Source: Glandiceps talaboti (Eukaryota; Hemichordata; Enteropneusta; Spengelidae). From it: a DNA stretch of 64,000 nucleotides. The translations under genes and the position numbers were made by a program. This document shows positions 38,420 through 50,735 of the stretch, piece by piece; the stretch's first letter is position 1, and each line of letters begins with the position of its first letter. The stretch is from positions 6,722,953-6,786,952 of the forward strand of contig NC_135571.1 of the NCBI RefSeq assembly GCF_964340395.1, in the 5' to 3' direction. The notes beneath the pieces were generated by a model, which worked only from the letters and a program-made list of their open reading frames with translations, searched no databases and was not told where the DNA came from.

Positions 38420-38830
38420 TTATTCATAGTTAATACGTTTGTGCAAATTGAGATTTGTGTTTGTGGTTTGAAAATAGCTGTTTGAATGTGTTCTCTGTTA
38501 GCCCAAACTATAGTTTTGTGTTGCTGTTATCTGGTGTGACTTGTGTCATGTATATTACTTTGGTTGATAGGCAGTTGCCGTTGAGTTGACGCTGTTTGCG
38601 ATCTCTACGGCTGCAGGATTAATTAGGTTGTTGTGTATGTTCTGCACTGACTGACATGTTGTGTGCTTTCACAATACTCGACATGTACGGCATGCAACTG
38701 GAACTAACTTCAGATTTCCTTTGTTGAAGATTTTATGTAGCTTGGTGTTTGGTGGGAAATGCCTCTCAATAAGACGGAGAAATATATTGCCTATGTTAAA
38801 TTTAATACTCTTGCACACTCATAAGAAGCT
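38420..38830 (-). pseudogene. Penelope-like retroelement fragment: end of RT region and start of GIY-YIG endonuclease
   Basis: Penelope-like elements encode a reverse transcriptase followed by a GIY-YIG endonuclease. Reading the minus strand, one frame gives Leu-Ile-Glu-Arg-His-Phe-Pro-Pro then Lys-Leu-His-Lys-Ile-Phe-Asn (about 38775-38715), the conserved linker of these proteins. A frameshift follows, and the next frame gives Ser-Ser-Cys-Met-Pro-Tyr-Met, then a Cys-rich segment ending Gln-Leu-Asn-Gly-Asn-Cys-Leu-Ser-Thr-Lys-Val-Ile-Tyr, then Leu-Tyr-Phe-Gly-Leu-Thr-Glu-Asn-Thr-Phe-Lys, which corresponds to the YIG half of the nuclease, and a following His-Lys-His. A TAA precedes the Cys-rich segment, and further stops end the domain near 38430. 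The catalytic RT core and the end of the nuclease are missing. It is a dead fragment. The family call rests on recognised motifs; I ran no search. Confidence 0.85.
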
Positions 38831-40435
38831 ACTGTACAGCACAGAGCTATTTATTTGTCTAAAGATCGCTCAAGCGTGAAACACATAAATTCACCTGTAT
38901 ATGTACAAAAGTGGATAACAACATATGTTGCGTGTACACAACAATGCTAACCATAATTCTATCATTCAAAGATAAATAACAAATATCACGTCATATGTTC
39001 AAAGATGATGTCAAAATCCTATTCTCCTAGGTAACAGCGTTTGACTGTTTATCCTTGACACTTGCACTAGGTTAACATGTAAACATACAGTGATTTATGG
39101 TCAATAGTGATGGTATAGGAAGATAAGAGTAATGGTCTGGTTTTATTGTAGTAGTCTGTTGTTACTCTATAAAATACCATATATTTCACGATTCACAGTA
39201 TTCTGCCTTGTACATTAAAAGTCAATTTAAAAGTACATCAGGAGTAGCATTTCATACCAGTCAAACACGGCAATAAATATTTCAAACAAATTGCTTTTTA
39301 TCCCTTATCTTTATAGCTGCTCCTGGAATTGGTTTTGAAAAAGCTTTGTTAGATATACTGCCTTTGTCGCAATATCTTCCCCTCGAATAGTATTGAATAA
39401 TCTGAGGTAAACATATTTTTGTAGCCGTAACTTCACACTAAATTTTGGGGGTCCGCACCCAAACCATCCCCCCAAATGAATTTCAACTGATTACTATACT
39501 ACATAAAAATAAAAAAGACCTCTAAATGGCACGGCGACTTTCTGATTATTAGTATTTTTAACAATTTTCAGTAAATATATTGTTTGTTGTTTTGTTATTC
39601 ACCAAGTCTTATTAAATTGGATCACCCAGGTCTAGCCAATAAGTTGAGTTATTTAACTGTTTGAAAACTGACACATTTAGCTGACAGCTATTAAATAACA
39701 AGTGGAAAAAACGTGAAAAAACAACACATAGGTTACAAATGGACAAATAAAATAGTAAATAGTAAACAAATGGTACTATGAGAAATCAATGTTGATTGTC
39801 AAGTATAAAAAGAAAGAGAATGATGTAAATACGTTATGAGAATTTGCAGCTTTGGGAATATATACCTTTCATTCAAGCATGAAGTTACATTCGCGACCTG
39901 CAAAGACCTAAGTATTCCACAGAGCTGGGCCTACATACTTAAACGAATTTTCACATGACTGCTTTCATGCCCTAGGTATGTACAGTGAACATTGACATTG
40001 CTGTGTATCGTCATGCCTATCCGAGTATAAATGTATTGGAATTTTGAATACAGTAATGCACCCGATGTAAAAAAAAAAGAAAGAAAAAGATATACCTTTT
40101 TAGATCACTTCCTTCCCAGCTCTTGGATTTGTGCGAGTTACTTTGATGATATCGTGGTTTGTTATCGAAATGTAGAAAGAACCAGACTAATGGTTGGAGA
40201 TCAATAGTAATAAAAGGCTGTCTGCTGATATATCACTTTCGAAAATTACAGTAAATGGGTGTAACCATTAAGAGTGGCTCTGTGTTGCTTTAATGCTTTA
40301 TTGCATTTACCTAGAAAGTATTACAGTTGTGGCAATAGTTTTGATGTGCATTTTATTTAAAAATATTGGCGCCCAATATACAAACATTTACAGAATTTAT
40401 ATATATGACTAACGGCGTTTCCTGCTTCAACTGGC
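38831..40435. other. A+T-rich DNA, nothing recognised
   Basis: On the minus strand this is where the reverse transcriptase of the fragment above would lie, but I could not recognise any RT motif, so the fragment is probably truncated rather than continuous. Confidence 0.35.
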
Positions 40436-40460
40436 CTGATGAAGCATCTGAGTGCGAAAA
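40436..40460 (+). other. Hammerhead-ribozyme-like core motif
   Basis: CTGATGA (40436-40442), a possible stem II with GCA (40444-40446) pairing TGC (40453-40455), and GAAAA (40456-40460) have the order and spacing of a hammerhead core. Extra A residues flank the stem, and I could not build a good stem I or cleavage triplet by eye, so activity is doubtful. Such motifs are known near the ends of Penelope-like elements, and a fragment of one lies 1.6 kb away. Confidence 0.35.
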
Positions 40461-41425
40461 CACTGATAGATGTAAGTGGTAATGGATGAGTCATGCTAGA
40501 CGAAACAGGCTCTTCTTTTAATGATATAATGTCTTTCACAAATACAGTACTGTTGGAAAGCATAAGCTATCACTGCGAAAAATCGTATTGTAAAAGGAAT
40601 TGCAGTCTTGGAAATTCTACTTAGTTTTCGAAATTCAGCAGAGAGGAAACGAGATACTGAGCCACCTTTCCATTGATAGAGTCACGTATATTTCGTTACT
40701 TCTATGACTTTCGATGGTTTAGATGAATACGTGTAATCAGGCTAGTGCCATAGGGGAGCGTTAACACTGAAAGGAAAACGACTCGTGTGCTCATTCTAAC
40801 CATACAGAGTTGTACAGCTGAATGATAAGTGCGTGGATAGATTTAATATCTATATTGTGAATTCAAGGCAACAAAGTGCAGGCTGTACATCTTGAGTACC
40901 TGCAGTTATGTTTTACGCGACTATCATGTAACAGTGTACGTTCGTGGTCTTATAAATGTTGTATGATACATTATATATAATACTTCTTATACCTCAAGCA
41001 GATTGAAAGCAATAAAATATACTTTGGTCGTTTTGTCGCCACGTAACGTGAGTCTGCATTGGTTCTATGGTGCTTGAAAAATAGGTCACAGCATTCAATT
41101 ATGTCCCCAATTTTTCTTCAGTTAGGTTTAGGATAGGCATATAATGCCGACTTCAAGATCCCTATATTTCAATGCGAAAAATCTCTTATTATATAGATTA
41201 TAATGACTTACATACCAGTGTCGTGGTTACTGGGTCAGTTGGATAATACATTGAATGTTTTAATATGGAGATTGCAGTTAGTGGTCAATATGTGTAGTAC
41301 ATCATACGTTCCACAGCGAGGAATAGAAACTGCAGATTATAAAAATTATACATTAATTCTCTCCCTGTAAGAGGCAAGTCTATGACAGAATGTATATCTG
41401 TAGTCACCAACTGTGGCAACAGAGA
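40461..41425. other. Unique DNA, nothing recognised
   Basis: No exon or clear repeat could be supported. Confidence 0.35.
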
Positions 41426-41508
41426 CATACATACATACATACATACATACATACATACTTGCATGCATGCATGCATATATACATACATACATACATACAT
41501 ACATACAT

Positions 41509-41575
<67 letters not shown>

Positions 41576-41642
41576 TACATACATACATACATACATACAT
41601 ACATACATACATACATACATACATACATACATACATACATAC
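41426..41642. repeat. (CATA)n compound microsatellite with (CA)n inserts
   Basis: Over 200 bases of CATA with a GCAT block and two CA stretches. Long frames on both strands read Tyr-Ile-His-Thr or Met-Tyr-Val-Cys repeats. Confidence 0.97.
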
Positions 41643-43399
41643 CAAATTGAATCTAAATCAATCAATTTAGACACATTCAACCCCTATGGCCATTGCTTAC
41701 TCAGTTCGATTCACATTGATACATGTCACTTTATAATACCAAACCCTTTTAAGTACTCTTACAATCTCCTAGCCTTTCTTGTTAAGTTAAGTAGGATTGT
41801 CTAGTGTTTGTCAGTATGTATACTTCTTTTCTAGAATGATAGTCTGAAAGGTCACCTTCTGCTTTTAATGAAAGGTTCTGTTGTTTTTCCTTGAGCCTGG
41901 AGCCTGGAGCCTTGACAATTTGATGTAGTGGGATTTAATCATTTCAAGCATATGATTCGAACACTGGAACACCTTGACTCAAACAGAGAACATTTTGAGA
42001 ATAAATTACAAAACATATGACCACATTGAACATAACGAGTTCAGTCATTTCTTACAATGATTCTGATTTATAATTTGTTTTGTCAATTTTTACAATTATA
42101 TATGCATTTTTTTATGTTCAAAGACTGAGGGTGTTAATCATATTGGAAGCATGGCAATATTTTGAATTGAACTATTTATCAATGAAATAGCCATAAATAT
42201 TGATTGACAGATAAGGTGATTTAATAATGTACTCACGGACGAAGCCTCTTACACAATTTCCGATTTGACTTAAACTGCATTTCAATGAATTTTAACATTT
42301 AATTAAGATAGAATAGAAGGCGATGTTTTGCTGGAGGCATTTTGTTATATCGCTTGTAAAAGATGCATGACACTTCTGACCCCCACTCCCAGTACATTAA
42401 TTTCATTTGCAGTCGAATACAGAGCTAGCATATCGTAGCTTTACTTGATGTAGACAGTGTATGAGTGTTTTGAGACACACGTCGACATATGTTGTCGTAT
42501 GTGGCGCTCACACAACAGCTGATTATACCGCGGCCATATTAACTCTCAATGAGATAATACTAATAATATAAGATTCCTCTTATCTGATACAACTATTACA
42601 AACAGATGTGCAAAGCAACGTTTTATTTTGTACATAGAGGCGCCTGTTAGGAAATTGTGATGAGCCTTTGTGACGCCATAACATTAAAATGATGAGATTT
42701 ATGTATTACCTGACAGTCTAGAAGAGACCATCACCTGAGCCTGTGTACATGCAGTATGCATGTAATATTTTAGTTCATAAGCATTTCTTTGATAATTACG
42801 AACAAGTATTACTTCAGTGACATATGTTACAGGTGCAAGGACTCTTTCATGAAATAAGATTAAGTGCGATACGCACGTAAATAGCATACAAATTTGTCAT
42901 TGATAGTACACAACTCAGTTGATCATTCAAGTACTATACTTATACTTGAGCACTATTATTGACTATATGCATATCACCCTAAAGGGGAACGGCACTTCAG
43001 GAAATAACTAAACTTGGGTCTTTGACAGTTATGTTAATGATCTAACATTACATACATTTCGCTCGACTGCCAAGAAATGCAAAATTTAAAAACTATTTTT
43101 CATCTCTATTGTTGTTTCAGTTGTGCGTCGTTGAGACATGGGTCTCAGCAAACACAAATATTTATTATACAATACCTATTAATTACCATTTATCTGAAAG
43201 AAATACGCATTTAATTAGGAGTCATGAATATGCATTGTTCATCTAATCAATATCCATCTTTATCAGGCCTAATATTTATGAAAATACCTTTATTTCCTGG
43301 AATGACGTTCCCTCAAGTATGATATGTGAACATATTGAATAACAAAACATTTAATCTGTTTCGAGAAATTTAAAAATAGATTCTAATTTTGATTCTTTA
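41643..43399. other. Unique A+T-rich DNA, nothing recognised
   Basis: A short direct repeat GAGCCTGGAGCCTGGAGCC is at about 41894-41912. No exon could be supported. Confidence 0.35.
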
Positions 43400-43945
43400 A
43401 TAAAATAATAATGTTGGTTTTTATATAGGGCTTTTCAACTTTGTGTTCAAAGCGCTTTACAATTATTATCCCTGGTACGGATCTATAGCGACACGATGGC
43501 CCTTCATATTATTTTCTCAACTCTCTGGAGAGCATACAACCCATTGTAGTCTTTATAAGCGGACAGGATTAAAGCATTCACATTGCAACCTCTATCCTAC
43601 CAGGTCCCCAATTAGACAAATCGGTTGACTGAAGCACAGTCATGGGTCAAATCTTGTCCAAGGGCTTTAGCCATTCAGAAACAAATGGCAGCGATGGGGC
43701 TCGAACCTGTAACCTGCAGATTCCAAGCCGGCCACTCTAACCATTCGCCCATCATGACTCCACAACCTGCAATCTGTAGATTCCAAGCCGGCCACTCTAA
43801 CCATTCGCCCATCATGACTCCACAACCTGCAATCTGTAGATTCCAAGCCGGCCACTCTAACCATTCACCCATCATGACTCCACAACCTGCAATCTGTAGA
43901 TTCCAAGCCGGCCCCTCTAACCATTCGCCCATCATGACTCCACAG
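43400..43945 (-). mobile_element. tRNA-derived SINE with tandemly repeated tRNA-like head
   Basis: Read on the minus strand, the element has a tRNA-like head with an A-box region (GAATGGTTAGAGTGGCCGGC) and a B box, GGTTCGAGCCC (43707-43697), matching the polymerase III promoter consensus. A body of about 240 bases follows. The 3' end reads GTAAAGCGCTTTGAACACA then AAAAGCCCTATATAAA and finishes in an ATT-rich tail (about 43413-43400). Upstream of the B-box head, the A-box part is repeated with an exact 60-bp period, giving four heads in all, of which only the body-proximal one has an intact B box. The 3' AAAGCGCT...CTATATAAA signature occurs in many animal SINEs. Transcription is inferred, not shown. 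Confidence 0.85.
43711..43945 (-). repeat. Four-unit 60-bp tandem repeat of the SINE head
   Basis: AGATTCCAAGCCGGCCACTC starts at about 43719, 43779, 43839 and 43899, so the period is exactly 60. Units differ by single substitutions. Both strands stay open because 60 is divisible by 3, which produces 107- and 128-codon frames with a 20-residue period; these are not genes. Confidence 0.97.
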
Positions 43946-45740
<1,795 letters not shown>

Positions 45741-46076
45741 CTACCTTCCTTTCTCATTGCCTCTGTTCCCTGGTTGTGTTTGTATGTCTCCATTTGTGTC
45801 TGCCTGTTTCTCCGCTTCTCTGTTTAATTTCTTTTCAGGCCTGTAGATCCATCTGTTCTGTACTGGACGCAGTGACATTAGCGATAGCATGACTGATTCA
45901 CCCACGTAGCCTTTAAGAGTCCAGTGATGGTGATGACATTTGACGAATCCCCTAATGCATTGTTCACAATGTTTCGTTGAAACCTTACCCATGAATGTCA
46001 CAGATAGCATGGCATTGAAGGCTGTGATGGAAGCATTTAAAGCGTCCTGAAATAGCGTTAACCTTTTAAAAATCAA
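45741..46076. other. Candidate exonic block, strand unresolved
   Basis: On the plus strand a long pyrimidine-rich tract (about 45733-45836) ends in TTAATTTCTTTTCAG, a very strong 3' splice site, putting an exon start at 45839; plus-strand frames after it close within 11-17 codons. On the minus strand the block is open for 111 codons, with a possible acceptor CGCTATTTCAG before about 46049 and a good donor, ATGGGTAAGG, 57 bases on. I recognise no protein family. Either an exon with little coding content on the plus strand or a small minus-strand exon is possible. Confidence 0.25.
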
Positions 46077-46282
46077 TGCTTACATTTTGTTACGGAAGTT
46101 CCAGTGCTATGCAAACCAAACACCCACGTAATAACTTTAAGGCATATTTTATAACATAATGACAGAACAAAACGGTAATTGCACAAATGGAGGCGTTTAC
46201 GATAGCAATTAAATTGGTTCACCTCGTGTCATTCGAGCCGGCATACGATTAACATGTTATTCTCCTTTTTTCTTGACTCCAG

Positions 46283-46464
46283 TGTTATCACTAGTGCAGA
46301 TTGGGTTGGTTATATCTGGTGCCAGTGTTATTATTGCCATCGTCTTTGCCGTGTGGTGGAAATACTGCGGCCACTGTGACCCGGAAAAGTGTCGCAAGAA
46401 ACCGGGATTAGAGGAAAAAATACCAATTGCTGCTGGAGCAACTCCTAGTACAAGTGGATACCAG
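46283..46464 (+). CDS. Internal exon of an unidentified single-pass membrane protein
   Basis: A 182-bp exon lies between a 3' splice site (TTTTTTCTTGACTCCAG, ending 46282) and a 5' splice site (TACCAG then GTCTGTAA, from 46465). It enters after the first base of a codon and leaves on a codon boundary. The frame is open throughout and G+C is higher than in the flanks. The product starts Leu-Ser-Leu-Val-Gln, runs through a hydrophobic segment of about 22 residues (Ile-Gly-Leu-Val-Ile-Ser-Gly-Ala-Ser-Val-Ile-Ile-Ala-Ile-Val-Phe-Ala-Val), then Trp-Trp-Lys and a Cys-rich basic stretch, Tyr-Cys-Gly-His-Cys-Asp-Pro-Glu-Lys-Cys-Arg-Lys-Lys. The rest is Pro/Ser/Thr/Gly-rich. That order, membrane helix then positive juxtamembrane residues, fits a type I receptor or adhesion protein with its tail inside the cell. 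The family is unknown. Upstream extracellular exons were not found within the window. Confidence 0.6.
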
Positions 46465-47696
46465 GTCTGTAATCACTTTACTCTATTTTATCAGTCATGT
46501 TTAGCTTGATCCTTGTGGGATGGGGCTGTTTTTGAAACATTAAGTTACATAAATATACATACTAAGCTATTTCAAATGATTTTTGAATAATTCATTCATA
46601 TATGTGTAAATATAATACATTCTAATTCGTAACCAAAAGTATCAAATAAAATGCAACTAAAATGATATTGTACAACGGGATTTCTTTTTGAGAGAAGACA
46701 TTCTTAACACCGGGCCATAACCTATCAACTTTCACCGTGTTTGCAAATAAGTTTGGCGATTACATTCAGTAAATCCCCATGTGTCAAGCACAATTTATAT
46801 TCGAAAATATTACCATTATTCGTAGTTTCCTGCGTTATTTATTAATTGGTAATTCGTTTACTTAATATAACGCCTGACACTACATCAGCATTTCGCGCGC
46901 TGACGTCATCCTTGCTTGAATAGAGAGCAAGGCGATCGATATTGCACGGGTTAATTACAGTTGACGAAAATATAAGTTATCGTGAACGGAATTAAAATGG
47001 CCGGCAATTCTTTCATGATTGAAATAGTTGCTTGCATTATATACATATGCAAATTAAGGAAAATATGTTGTGGGTTAATTTGGATTGCTTATGCTGAGCC
47101 TGCGGAATGAGGATCTGTGCTTAAACCTTAAAGTGGGCAGAAGTGTAGGTGCTCATACACAGTAATATCTTGAGTATTAAATCCTTGATACTATTTCATC
47201 CCCATTAAGCAAGGGAAATGATCACCTAAGTAGATGTTGCTTATGCCACCGGGTTCACAAGATGTGTATTTTATTCGACTATGCAGACAAGTGAAAGTGA
47301 ATACATACAGTAGACAATTATATCCTTAAGAAATCTAATATGTGAGTGTTTCTGACGTTGACAGGGTGGACAGGATGCTCATCTCGCTTTCTCGAGGCAC
47401 ATTTTGCATTAAATTCTTGAAAAGTAATCTCCCAATCATCAATTTGTCTTCTTAAATAAAAGAATAGGAAATTGTTAGCAAGTAATACTTTTGTTACGTA
47501 CAAAAAACCTTATGGAATGTCATAGATGAATATCATTGTTTATTCATTCTGTCTATTGTGTGGGTTTTTCAAACTACGAGTCGCAATTAAAAAACTCTGA
47601 GAAAATGACATTTTGTAATATTTGAAAACAATCATCAAAGGAAATAAGGCAAAACTAAATATCGTGGAAATAAGCCTTTCTACTTGTATCTCTACC
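46465..47696. other. Probable intron sequence, nothing else recognised
   Basis: If the exon above is real this is its downstream intron. A 61-codon minus-strand frame (47503-47318) reads moderately protein-like but has no donor site or motif. Confidence 0.3.
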
Positions 47697-47927
47697 AAGA
47701 AGGTAAAGATATTCCGAGAAAAAACATAGAACTATTTCTTTGGCAGAAACTTTTTTTTTTTTTTTTTGCACTCGCATACACCCTGGCGAGGGGTCACCTA
47801 AATGTAACCATGTTACCTTTCATTCCTATTATTTATTATTAAAAGGGCCTTTGTTTAGCTTCCGTTCACATTTTGGCAGAGTTGAAAGTCAGCCAAAGAA
47901 ATAGTTCTCTTTTTACCTTCTAGGCAG
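47697..47927. mobile_element. Foldback element with imperfect inverted repeats
   Basis: Left arm 47697-47746 contains AGAAGGTAAA and GAACTATTTCTTTGGC; right arm 47887-47927, reverse complemented, reads CTAGAAGGTAAAAAGAGAAC then TATTTCTTTGGCTGAC. The left arm has about 20 extra bases between the two shared parts. A poly(T) run and a small CTCGC/GCGAG hairpin lie between the arms. No coding capacity. Confidence 0.7.
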
Positions 47928-48480
47928 AGATGCAAGTAGGAAGACTTATAAGAAATTGTTTTGGAGATAGCCCTCTAAATATATAGTGTAGCATCATCAA
48001 TCGTTGATGAATAATATTGAATTATTCTTAAAGTTGCTACTTATGTAAGATATAATACCTCAATTTTCAGGAGAGGTATATGGTCTAGATCTTGATTTTG
48101 CGAATTGCCTTGGAAAAGTTTTATTAAATGATTCACGTATACTATGTAGTGTTCGGCTTAGTACAGTAATGATTGAGCAAACTTTAGCAAAATTACGAAA
48201 CCAAACAAGTCAAATTACGTTATCGTTATATCACTCCAGCCGGCTGCAAACGTGCTGGCTGAGTAAGAGACAGCGACATGCTTTATTTGTATTGATTACA
48301 CTAGTATGTAATACCTGAAAAATACATCTAATAATGCGCGCTTCCATTGTACTTCTTTTCTGTTTCATGTTACCGATTTTTTCCCTCGAGCAAAACTAGT
48401 CATACAAGAAGTACAGCATAGAAAGTAAGATGAACTCTAAGAATCGATAATCTAACGACGGGCTTTTACTGTAATTGCAG
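47928..48480. other. Probable intron sequence, nothing else recognised
   Basis: No exon or repeat could be supported. Confidence 0.3.
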
Positions 48481-48543
48481 GGTTCTTTACAGGCTAAAAG
48501 AAAACTCGCATTTCTGCAAATGACGGCGTCTTTTGCCGACTAA
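48481..48543 (+). CDS. Possible terminal exon of the membrane-protein gene
   Basis: A good 3' splice site (GGCTTTTACTGTAATTGCAG, ending 48480) is followed by 20 codons and a TAA (48541-48543). The frame that fits the codon-boundary exit of the 46283-46464 exon is the open one: [20 protein letters not shown]. The implied intron is 2016 bp. No AATAAA was seen before the (TA)n block at 48626. The phase match can occur by chance one time in three, so this stays tentative. Confidence 0.2.
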   Translation, partial: GSLQAKRKLAFLQMTASFAD

Positions 48544-48621
48544 GGTTTCCCGGAGAAATTGTGAAAGGAACATACTCAAGAATTGCATGGCAGCTACTAA
48601 TGGGTTAAGACAAATATCTCA

Positions 48622-48723
<102 letters not shown>

Positions 48724-48769
48724 CATATATATACGCACGTACATATATATATTAACACATATATACACA

Positions 48770-48900
<131 letters not shown>

Positions 48901-49453
48901 GTAATTGTTTCAAATGGAAACGGAAGCAATGTATAATACATTGAGAGAAGAGTGTTAACATTCCTAAAAAATAAGGAATCTCTTCCTATCAAAGGATAAT
49001 ACCGTATAACTTAAAAGTAAAATATTCTCGCTTCTGTTCGTGATTCAAAGAGTGTCTTAGAAGATTGTAATAAGAACGTCTTACTGCTTACCCGACTTGA
49101 ATAATTCAAAAGTATGACTAGCTTTAGGTTGAATGACTTGTAAATGTTTCATGAAGCATGTAGTATATGATGTCAAAATGCGCTAAATCCAGACTATATT
49201 CCAAAAGGAACGTTCTTTATAATTAATGCTACTGCAAAATCTAACATCGATTATCAAGTTATATTTTACAAACAGCTTTATACGTTCATACCTGACATCC
49301 TAGTTTTGTTTTCAATCTGTAAAATGTATCTTTAAAATCTAGAATATATATCAAAATACACCGATTTACAAAATGGAATTTTTTATACTCTAGAAGCATT
49401 GTTTAATAGACATATAGATCCCTGGTTTGTTTGATTAAATATGGGTTGATTAT
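48901..49453. other. Unique A+T-rich DNA, nothing recognised
   Basis: No exon could be supported. Confidence 0.35.
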
Positions 49454-49523
49454 GTTGTGTTGTGCTGTGCTGTGCTGTGTTGTGTTGTATTGTGTTGTGC
49501 TGTGTGGTGTGTATGTATGTATG

Positions 49524-49555
<32 letters not shown>

Positions 49556-49632
49556 CGTATTTGTTTATGTGTGTGTTTGTGTATTTATTTATTTGTTTGT
49601 TTGTTTGTTTGTTTGTTTGTTTGTTTGTTTGT
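49454..49632 (+). repeat. Compound TGTGT / GTAT / TTTG repeat
   Basis: Pentamer TGTGT/TGTGC variants, then GTAT, then TTTG tetramers in succession. Frames read Cys-Val-Leu, Met-Tyr-Val-Cys and Phe-Val-Cys-Leu repeats. Confidence 0.96.
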
Positions 49633-49984
49633 TTATTTATTTGCTTCACAATATTAACTGTACATACATTAGTGAATTCAAACATTGTTACCAGACGGTG
49701 ACTTAAAACTAGATTCATATTTTCTATTAAGAGGATGAAACAAGGGCACAATTAATTCCCTTGATAACCCTGTCAGCAAGTTATTGAAGCCAACTGAGGT
49801 GCCTGGAAATGACGGATAAACTGTATAGTCATTTTTTAACAGGGACCAAGTATACTGCAGGCATCTTCTCGTATACAATCTCATGAGGTGTAGACAGCGT
49901 CATGTTAAACAAGATATATATCACAAACAAATCCAGAAGGCATGATTTATTCATTTGGACCTTAGTGTGGAAATATATTCCTGC
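49633..49984. other. Unique DNA, weak minus-strand coding-like stretch
   Basis: The minus strand is open for 68 codons (49884-49678) and reads less biased than neighbours, but I found no splice sites or family match. Confidence 0.25.
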
Positions 49985-50735
49985 ATATCAAATAGCACCT
50001 CATCTAGGCTATCGAATAACAGCTCATTTTACATATTGAATAACGCAAAATCATGGCGGTCATGACAGGTCATCTAATACATTGGATAATCCTCATTTCT
50101 CATCTCGAGCATTGCGTCATAGTTTATTAATTTTCAATTAATCTACAATCTCAAACAACGAATTTAGCATATTAAATAACAGAACCTCTAAGGAAATAAA
50201 ACAAAAAATAACAAGCCATGTAAAACACATTGCATTAAAGTGTACATATTACATAAATAACAATAATGTATAATATGTCATATAACATTTATCTTATAGC
50301 ACAATGGTAAGGTCAATTACAGTTCATGTAGCACATTGAATAACAGCTCCTATAGGACATTGAAACAGATCATGTAACACATTAAATAACAGTTCATGTA
50401 CCACATTGAATGATAGTTCATCTAGCACATTAAATAACAGTTCATGTACCACATTGAATAACAGTTCATCAAGCACATTAAATAACAGTTCATGTACCAC
50501 ATTGAATAACAGTTCATCTAGCACATTCAATAACAGTTCATTTAGCACATTGAATAACAGTTCACATAGCACATTCAATAACAGTTCATCTATCACATTG
50601 AATAGCAGTTCATATATCACATTGAATAAGTTCATGTAGCACATTGAATTACAGTTCATTTAGCACATTGAATAACAATTCACCTACCACATTGAATAAA
50701 ATCTTACCTAACACATCGAATAACTTCGAATCTAG
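49985..50735 (+). repeat. 24-bp minisatellite with decayed flanks
   Basis: The unit AGTTCATGTACCACATTGAA-TAAC (24 bases) is repeated about 15 times between 50320 and 50700, alternating GTACCACATTGAA and CTAGCACATTAAA types, which suggests a 48-bp higher-order unit. Weaker copies reach back to about 49985 and on to 50735. Since 24 is divisible by 3, both strands stay open for 77-111 codons with an 8-residue period; I do not read this as coding. Confidence 0.93.

Noticed and set aside
41095-41180. Possible ninth copy of family P
   Set aside because: Only short matches (CCCCAATTTTTCTTCAG and AAATCTCTTATTAT) remain; too degenerate to call.
47318-47503. 61-codon minus-strand frame with a TTTTATTTAAG acceptor-like site
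   Set aside because: No usable donor or stop context, and no family motif.
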